Source: Lachnospiraceae bacterium UBA3287 (GTDB lineage: Bacteria; Bacillota; Clostridia; Lachnospirales; Lachnospiraceae). From it: DNA of 10,808 bases. The notes beneath the pieces were generated by a model. The model had not been told where the DNA came from. It was given only the letters and a program-made list of their open reading frames with translations, and ran no database searches. The position numbers were made by a program, and so were the translations under genes. Numbering within the stretch: position 1 is the first letter of the stretch; each line of letters begins with the position of its first letter. The stretch covers positions 1-10,808 of the forward strand of contig DETN01000110.1 of NCBI GenBank assembly GCA_002362155.1, in the 5' to 3' direction. Of the stretch, positions 6,188 to 10,808 are shown piece by piece.

Positions 6188-6427
6188 CTACAGGTAGCGG
6201 AAGAGGTCTGCGGCTTCCTCCTTGCGGACGGTCTCCTGGACCGAGAGGACTTCCACCTTTGTCTCCCTGTTTCCGAAGGAGATGGTGATCACGTCCCCAA
6301 TCTTTACCTCGGCGGAAGCTCTGGCCACCTTGTCGTTGAGCATGACCCTGCCGGCGTCGCAGGCCTCGTTGGCCACGGTCCTGCGCTTGATCAGTCTGGA
6401 TACTTTCAGATATTTGTCCAGTCTCAT
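6188..6427 (-). CDS. rqcP: S4-domain RNA-binding protein, RqcP/YabO family
   Basis: This is a 79-residue, single S4-domain protein beginning MRLDKYLKVSRLIKRRTVA, with the S4 fold spanning about residues 1-60 (AGRVMLNDKVARAS, IGDVITI). RqcP (YabO) in Bacillus subtilis works with RqcH at obstructed 50S subunits and supports addition of C-terminal alanine tails for ribosome quality control. The related HslR acts on stalled 50S in Escherichia coli. Assignment to RqcP rests on size, sequence style and location before divIC. AGAAGGAGG upstream of the ATG supports the start. The hup terminator ends just before that site, so expression depends on readthrough or an unseen promoter. The 119 bases to divIC contain only a weak GGCG/CGCC hairpin. 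Confidence 0.88.
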   Translation of the reverse strand: MRLDKYLKVSRLIKRRTVANEACDAGRVMLNDKVARASAEVKIGDVITISFGNRETKVEVLSVQETVRKEEAADLFRYL

Positions 6428-6448
6428 GTATGCTTCCTCCTTCTGTCT

Positions 6449-6487
6449 TAAAAAAAGCAGGCCCGGATTTGGGAATCCGGGCCCTGC
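6449..6487 (-). terminator. Strong Rho-independent terminator after hup
   Basis: The arms 6474-6487 and 6457-6469 form a 13-base-pair GC-rich stem with one bulged base and a four-base loop (6470-6473). On the minus strand it is followed by seven T (6456-6450), then TT after one more step. It lies 24 bases after the hup stop and should uncouple the abundant hup mRNA from the S4-divIC-tilS genes. Confidence 0.92.
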
Positions 6488-6511
6488 ATCAGGATCACAT
6501 GACGTTTATGA

Positions 6512-6784
6512 TCAGTTAATGGCGTCCTTCAGAGCCTTGCCGGCCTTGAACTTGGGAGACCTGGATGCCTCGATGGGCATAGGCTCGCCGGTCCTGGGAT
6601 TTCTGCCGTCTCTTGCTGCTCTTTCGCTGACTTCGAAAGTACCGAAGCCTACCATCTGGACCTTGCCGCCCTTCTTCAGTTCCTCTGTAACAGTCTCAGT
6701 GAAAGCCTTCAGGACCTTTTCGGTTTCCTTCTTGGTCAGACCGGACTTGTCGGCAACTGCATTGATCAGCTCGTTCTTGTTCAT
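6512..6784 (-). CDS. hup: HU-family DNA-binding protein
   Basis: HU is a small basic dimer that bends DNA and compacts the nucleoid. The 90-residue protein matches the family length. It begins MNKNELINAVADKSGLTKKE, has the GFGTFEV turn (46-52), the DNA-embracing arm RNPRTGE (61-67) whose proline (residue 63) is the intercalating residue in HU/IHF, and the PKFKAGKALKDAIN tail. A GGAGGAAA Shine-Dalgarno (6799-6792) precedes the ATG. It has its own strong promoter (6847-6875), a leader hairpin and a terminator, so it is probably expressed as a highly abundant single-gene mRNA. HU next to the S4 gene is the usual Lachnospiraceae arrangement. Confidence 0.97.
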   Translation of the reverse strand: MNKNELINAVADKSGLTKKETEKVLKAFTETVTEELKKGGKVQMVGFGTFEVSERAARDGRNPRTGEPMPIEASRSPKFKAGKALKDAIN

Positions 6785-6801
6785 GATGTTGTTTCCTCCA
6801 T

Positions 6802-6820
6802 ACAGGCCGCATGGGCCTGT
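6802..6820. repeat. Hairpin in the hup leader
   Basis: ACAGGCC (6802-6808) and GGCCTGT (6814-6820) are perfect 7-base arms around GCATG. The hairpin would form in the hup 5' UTR, only about 3 bases upstream of the GGAGGAAA ribosome binding site. It may stabilise the mRNA or modulate translation; an operator role is equally possible. Confidence 0.6.
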
Positions 6821-6846
6821 TTCCTTTCTCTCTGAATACTATAACA

Positions 6847-6875
6847 TTTATAAGCGGTTTTGCCCTGCTTGTCAA
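6847..6875 (-). promoter_or_regulatory. Sigma-A promoter of hup
   Basis: On the minus strand, a perfect TTGACA (6875-6870) lies 17 bases before TATAAA (6852-6847), five of six to consensus. This is the best promoter in the window. Its -35 box contains the TGA stop codon of cca. The predicted start is near 6840, giving a leader of about 55 bases. Confidence 0.88.
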
Positions 6876-8230
6876 GAAGATCTGCCTGTCACGTAGGTGC
6901 CCAGCAGGTACTCCCTGGTATTGTGTTCCGGATGGTCCAGCACATCGTCCAGCATGGTCTCCAGAAGCTTCCCCATGGCCACGCCGGGCTTTATACCGGC
7001 CAGGATCAGGTCCTTTCCGGATACGGCCAGGTCCTTGAGGGCCAGGGCCTGTCTGCTCTCCATGATGGCGTCGAACCTTCTGCCGCAGGCGGCGATCAGT
7101 TCCAGTTTGTCCTCCAGGAAGAAGGCTCCCTGGGCCAGCACGTCCGCTTCGTGGACCTCCAGAAGCAGGGGGAAGAGATCCTCTCCCACCTTGGCGATGG
7201 TCCTGCGCAGGGCCGCGTCCGTTTCCGGAAGGGGATTGTCGTGCATAAGGACCAGTCTGGTCACGTTCCTTACGGTCACGTTGTCATATTTGAGGCGCCG
7301 CAGGATCTGCTCCGTCATTTCGGCGCCGGTCTCGGGATGGCCCCAGAAATGGTCGATCCCGTTGTCGTCCGTCCACCGGCAGGGAGGCTTGCCCACGTCG
7401 TGCAGCAGCATGGTCAGGCGAAGGGTCAGGTCCGGCCTGGTATTCTGGACGGCGTGGATGGTATGCTCGCCCACGGTAAAGCAGTGGTGGGGATTGTTCT
7501 GCAATGTCTCCATCATCCTGTCGAACTCCGGCAGGAACTGCCGGGTCACCCCCATGACATAGGCCGTCCGAAGGAGCTCCGGATGGTCCGAAACCAGGAG
7601 CTTGTTCAGCTCCTCCCGGATCCTTTCCGCGCTGATCTTCTGAAGGGTGGGGGCCAGGGCCCTGATGGCCTTTGAAGTCTCCGGCTCAATGCCGAAGCCG
7701 AACTGGGCCGCGAACCGCACCGCCCGGAGGATCCTGAGGGCGTCCTCCGAAAAGCGCTTTTCGGGGTCGCCCACCGCCCGGATGCACTTGCGGCGAAGGT
7801 CTTCCCGGCCGCCGAAAAGGTCCACCAGGCCGGCCTTATGGTTATAGGCCATGGCGTTGATGGTAAAGTCTCTCCGCTTCAGGTCCTCCTCCAGACTCCC
7901 GGTAAAGACCACCTGGTCCGGATGCCTGCCGTCCCCGTACTCGCCGTCGATCCGGTAAGTGGTGACTTCAAAGGACTCTCCGCCCATAAGGACCGTGACC
8001 GTGCCGTGCTTCAGGCCCGTATCCACCGTCCTTTTAAAGAGGGCCTTGACCTCCGTGGGCCTGGCAGAGGTGGTAATGTCCCAGTCGTTGGGTTTCCTGC
8101 CCATGATGGCGTCGCGGACGCAGCCGCCCACCGCATAGGCCTCGTAGCCTGCCTGCTGAATGACATCGATGATCCGTGACGCATTCTCCGGTATGTGAAT
8201 CCTGAATTCATTGGAAGAATAGTCTGACAT
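6872..8230 (-). CDS. cca: CCA tRNA nucleotidyltransferase with HD domain
   Basis: This enzyme adds or repairs the 3' CCA end of tRNAs without a nucleic acid template. It is a class II nucleotidyltransferase. Motifs, numbered from the GTG at 8239 (subtract 3 for the chosen start), are GGCVRD (38-43), metal ligands D52 and D54 in NDWDIT, RRDFTINAMAYN (122-133), the EDALRILRAVRFAAQFGF helix (165-182) and ERIREELNKLL (206-216). A C-terminal HD domain follows, with HTIHAVQN, LLHDVGKP (H280, D281) and H301; HD domains in some CCA enzymes give phosphohydrolase activity. I prefer ATG 8230 (452 residues) because AGAGGGG lies 8 bases before it; the same sequence nearly abuts the GTG at 8239. It follows proS by 31 bases and is probably co-transcribed. 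Confidence 0.95.
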   Translation of the reverse strand: MSDYSSNEFRIHIPENASRIIDVIQQAGYEAYAVGGCVRDAIMGRKPNDWDITTSARPTEVKALFKRTVDTGLKHGTVTVLMGGESFEVTTYRIDGEYGDGRHPDQVVFTGSLEEDLKRRDFTINAMAYNHKAGLVDLFGGREDLRRKCIRAVGDPEKRFSEDALRILRAVRFAAQFGFGIEPETSKAIRALAPTLQKISAERIREELNKLLVSDHPELLRTAYVMGVTRQFLPEFDRMMETLQNNPHHCFTVGEHTIHAVQNTRPDLTLRLTMLLHDVGKPPCRWTDDNGIDHFWGHPETGAEMTEQILRRLKYDNVTVRNVTRLVLMHDNPLPETDAALRRTIAKVGEDLFPLLLEVHEADVLAQGAFFLEDKLELIAACGRRFDAIMESRQALALKDLAVSGKDLILAGIKPGVAMGKLLETMLDDVLDHPEHNTREYLLGTYVTGRSS

Positions 8231-8261
8231 CCCGCTCACCCCTCTGCTTTTTTACGAAATA

Positions 8262-9701
8262 TCAATAAGCTCTGCCCCAGTATACCATTTTTTTGGCAGG
8301 TTTTCCGCAGCATACGCAGACATCGGAGATGTTTTCCTGCTTAAAGGGCATGCAGCGGCTGGTAACGCCCAGGTCTTCCTTGATCTTGTCTTCACAGGCC
8401 TGGTCTCCGCACCACATGGCCTTGACGAAGCCGCTCTTTTCGGTAAAGAGTCTTAAGAACTCTTCCCATGTGGCAGCGGCGTAGGTATGGTCTTCCAGAT
8501 GCTTTGCGGCCCTGTCGTACATGTCCTTCTGGATCTGGGGAAGGAGCTCCGCCATCTTTTCGGGAAGGGAGGCGATATCGCACTCGATCTTTTCGTGGCT
8601 GTCCCTGCGGGCAATGATGCATTTGCCGCCCTCGATGTCCCTGGGACCGATCTCGATACGGACGGGAATGCCGCGCATCTCCTGATCCGCGAACTTGAAG
8701 CCGGGGCTCTTGTCGGAATCGTCCACCTTGACGCGGAAGTTGGAGCTGACAAGCATGTCTCTGATCTCGAAAGCCTTGTCCAGGACGCCTGCCTTCTTCT
8801 GCTGGATGGGCACGATCATGATCTGGGTGGGTGCGATCCTGGGAGGCAGGACCAGACCGGAGTTGTCGCCGTGGACCATGATCAGGGCGCCGATGATCCT
8901 GGTGGAAAGGCCCCAGGAGGTCTGGGCCGCGAATTTCAGCTTGTTGTCCCTGTCCGTGAACTGGATGCCGTAAGCCTCGGCGAACTTGGTGCCGAAGTCA
9001 TGGCTGGTGCCGGACTGGAGGGCCCTGCCGTCATGCATCAGGGCTTCGATGGTATAGGTGGCGGTGGCGCCGGCAAATTTTTCCTTGTCGGTCTTGCGGC
9101 CCTTGACCACCGGGATGGCCAGGTCTTCGGCGCAGAAGTCCGCGTAGACGTTCAGCATCTGCTGGGTGCGGGCCTGGGCCTCTTCAATGGAGGCGTGGAC
9201 CGTATGGCCTTCCTGCCACATGAATTCACGGGAACGGAGGAAGGGACGGGTCTCCTTCTCCCAGCGGACGACAGAACACCACTGGTTGTATACCTTGGGC
9301 AGGTCCCGGTAGGACTGGACGTCGGTCCGGAAGAAATCCGAGAAAACGGTCTCGGAGGTGGGACGGACGCAGAGACGCTCCTGCAGGGGCTCGCTGCCGC
9401 CTGCGGTGACCCAGGCCACCTCGGGGGCGAAACCGTTGACCAGGTCGCCTTCCTTGGCCATCAGGTTCTCGGGGATCAGAAGGGGCATGTAGACGTTCTC
9501 CACGCCGGTCTTCTTGAAGCGGGCGTCCAGAAGGTTCTGGACCGCTTCCCAGAGGGCGTAGCCCGCGGGCTTATAGACAAGGAAGCCCTTGATGTGGGAA
9601 TAGGCTACCAGACCGGCCTTGACCACCACGTCTGTATACCACTGTGTGAAATCCTCATCCATGGATGTGATTTCGGCTACCAGTTTTTTCTGTTCTGCCA
9701 T
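8262..9701 (-). CDS. proS: Prolyl-tRNA synthetase, short archaeal/eukaryotic-like type
   Basis: ProRS charges tRNA-Pro with proline. The 479-residue protein has the class II core. Motif 2 is around RWEKETRPFLRSREFMWQEGHT (147-167, key Arg and Glu visible), CVRPTSE is at 111-117, and motif 3 is GLVLPPRIAP (282-291) preceded by MVHGDNSG. Only about 100 residues separate motifs 2 and 3, so the large bacterial insertion (editing) domain is absent. An anticodon-binding domain follows from about 290. The C-terminal zinc-type domain has C431, C436, C462, C464 and C465, and the protein ends in the Tyr typical of this type. GGAG lies upstream of ATG 9701 with a rather long spacer of about 10 bases. 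It follows leuA by 50 bases without a terminator. Confidence 0.97.
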   Translation of the reverse strand: MAEQKKLVAEITSMDEDFTQWYTDVVVKAGLVAYSHIKGFLVYKPAGYALWEAVQNLLDARFKKTGVENVYMPLLIPENLMAKEGDLVNGFAPEVAWVTAGGSEPLQERLCVRPTSETVFSDFFRTDVQSYRDLPKVYNQWCSVVRWEKETRPFLRSREFMWQEGHTVHASIEEAQARTQQMLNVYADFCAEDLAIPVVKGRKTDKEKFAGATATYTIEALMHDGRALQSGTSHDFGTKFAEAYGIQFTDRDNKLKFAAQTSWGLSTRIIGALIMVHGDNSGLVLPPRIAPTQIMIVPIQQKKAGVLDKAFEIRDMLVSSNFRVKVDDSDKSPGFKFADQEMRGIPVRIEIGPRDIEGGKCIIARRDSHEKIECDIASLPEKMAELLPQIQKDMYDRAAKHLEDHTYAAATWEEFLRLFTEKSGFVKAMWCGDQACEDKIKEDLGVTSRCMPFKQENISDVCVCCGKPAKKMVYWGRAY

Positions 9702-9751
9702 TTGTTTCTATCTCCTAACTTAAAAATTGTGTGCTTATTGGTGTTTTTCTT

Positions 9752-10808
9752 TCAGCCGGCGGAAAAACGGTTGAGGCCCGAGAAGACCGCTCTGACCGAG
9801 GCCCTGGTGATGTTGGAGGAAACGCCCACCCCGTAGGTGGTCCTGCCGGTCTTTACGTCCATCATGTGGATGTAGGCCGCGGCCTGGGAGTCGGATCCCG
9901 CCTGCAGGGCGTGCTCCTCGTAGTCCAGGATGCGGATCCCGATCCCCAACTCCTCCAGAAGGCCTCTCTGGACCGCGTCCAGGGGGCCGTTGCCCGCCGC
10001 CTGGATGCAGGCGTACCGGCCGTGGTCCGAATAGGTCACTTTCACCTTTGTATCGAACTCTTCGGAGCTGTCTCCGGACAGGTCCGTGACCTGGAGCCTT
10101 CTGAAATGCAGAGGCTCGTTGTTGCGGATATATTCGCTGCGGAAGATCTCCAGGATCTCTTCCGGGTCCGTTTTCGGCGTCAGGTCCAGTTTTTTCCGGA
10201 CGATCTCCGAGAATTCTCTCTGCATGCCGGAGGGGAGCTTGAAGCCGTAGCGGGTCTCCATGACCGCCGCAGGCCCCGCCGCTTCGGAGTCGGCCCGGAC
10301 CAGGGGGTCGTAGACTCTGCCGATGTCCCTGGGGTCGATGATCATGTAGGGGACTTTCCAGGTGTCCCCCGTTTCCTTCATGCCCCGGCTGACAGCCTCC
10401 TGATGGGACCTGGAGAAGGGAGTAAAGACCATCCTTCCGGCGTAGGGGTGCCTCTGTCCCACCCGCATGCCGGTGCACCTCTGACAGGTGTCCACGATCT
10501 CATTCATGTTGTCGATGGTAAGGCCGGGATCGATGCCCTGGGTCAGCAGGTTGAGGGCCAGGGTGATGATGTCCGCGCTGCCGGCCCTTTCGCCGGTGCC
10601 AAACAGCGTTCCTTCCACCCTTCCGGCTCCTGCGAGCATGGCCATCTCTGCGGCGGCCACCGCCATGCCCCTGTCGTTGTGGGGGCGTACGCTGAGGACC
10701 ACAGCTGCATCCTCTCCCAGGCTCTCTCTCATCCATTCCACCTGGTCGGCGTACACGTTCGGCATGTGGAGATCTGTCCCTCCGGGAAGGCCCAGGATCA
10801 GGGGATCC
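9752..10808 (-). CDS. leuA: 2-isopropylmalate synthase-like protein (long, yeast-type LeuA), 5' end outside window
   Basis: LeuA condenses 2-ketoisovalerate with acetyl-CoA in the first committed step of leucine synthesis. About 351 C-terminal codons are visible, reading in frame from 10807 (DPLILGLPGGTD) through PNVYADQVEWM. Family hallmarks remain: PHNDRG, the catalytic-histidine segment SRSHQEA, and VPYMIIDPRDIGR. The C-terminal leucine-binding regulatory domain is well preserved, with AGNGPLDAV, QAAAYIHM and YGVGVSSNITRASVRAVFS. However, the expected HPH reads RPH (codon CGC, 10687-10685), and the GN ending the GER(T/A)GN motif reads GS (AGC, 10579-10577). The usual NLPxTVE reads GLPGGTD, and NSQSGKGG reads DSEAAGPA. 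The frame is open throughout, so it is either a functionally altered paralog or a recently inactivated copy. The name rests on family membership, not on expected activity. Confidence 0.8.
   Translation of the reverse strand, partial: DPLILGLPGGTDLHMPNVYADQVEWMRESLGEDAAVVLSVRPHNDRGMAVAAAEMAMLAGAGRVEGTLFGTGERAGSADIITLALNLLTQGIDPGLTIDNMNEIVDTCQRCTGMRVGQRHPYAGRMVFTPFSRSHQEAVSRGMKETGDTWKVPYMIIDPRDIGRVYDPLVRADSEAAGPAAVMETRYGFKLPSGMQREFSEIVRKKLDLTPKTDPEEILEIFRSEYIRNNEPLHFRRLQVTDLSGDSSEEFDTKVKVTYSDHGRYACIQAAGNGPLDAVQRGLLEELGIGIRILDYEEHALQAGSDSQAAAYIHMMDVKTGRTTYGVGVSSNITRASVRAVFSGLNRFSAG

Noticed and set aside
8487..9836. Plus-strand reading frame (449 codons) opposite proS
   Set aside because: Shadow of proS; the product has no family features and crosses the proS start into the leuA end.
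10577..10808. leuA as a frameshifted pseudogene
   Set aside because: The reading frame is open from the window edge to the normal C-terminus, with no internal stop or frameshift. The case for altered function rests only on substitutions.

Overview
This window looks like a chromosomal segment from a GC-rich member of the Clostridia, most likely Lachnospiraceae-like. All ten protein genes lie on the minus strand. The best taxonomic clue is the conserved block HU - S4 protein (RqcP/YabO) - DivIC - TilS - Hpt - FtsH. A yeast-type (long) LeuA, a short ProRS and a CBM34-GH13 amylopullulanase-like enzyme also fit. The coding regions are GC-rich by eye, and the longest non-coding gap is distinctly AT-rich. 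No insertion sequence, phage gene, tRNA, rRNA or CRISPR array was recognised.

Reading in the direction of transcription, from high to low coordinates: a 3' part of a leuA-like gene (9752-10808, cut by the window edge), proS (8262-9701) and cca (6872-8230) run closely together and are probably one transcript. A near-consensus sigma-A promoter at the end of cca drives hup (HU), which has a hairpin in its leader and a strong terminator. Next come the S4 gene, divIC, tilS, hpt and ftsH, tightly spaced. The tilS stop overlaps a GTG start of hpt (GTGA). After ftsH there is a gap of about 460 bases. It holds a candidate small RNA with three C-tracts, its promoter and terminator, a second terminator, and several inverted repeats. 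The window then enters the 5' two-thirds of a GH13 glycoside hydrolase gene (1-1472, cut by the window edge).

Most genes are housekeeping: tRNA charging and 3'-end maturation (ProRS, CCA enzyme), tRNA-Ile lysidine modification (TilS), stalled-ribosome rescue (RqcP), division (DivIC), purine salvage (Hpt), membrane proteolysis (FtsH) and nucleoid structure (HU). The GH13 enzyme points to intracellular use of alpha-glucans.

Four points stand out. (1) The leuA-like gene has an open frame and a well-kept C-terminal domain, but Arg and Ser replace two expected metal-ligand positions, and other active-site motifs are eroded. (2) The sporulation genes yabP, yabQ and spoIIE, which sit inside this block in spore formers, are absent, suggesting a non-sporulating lineage. 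(3) The ftsH-GH13 gap may encode an undescribed C-rich sRNA. (4) A perfect in-frame 18-base tandem duplication (one mismatch) has copied the end of hpt, including its stop codon.
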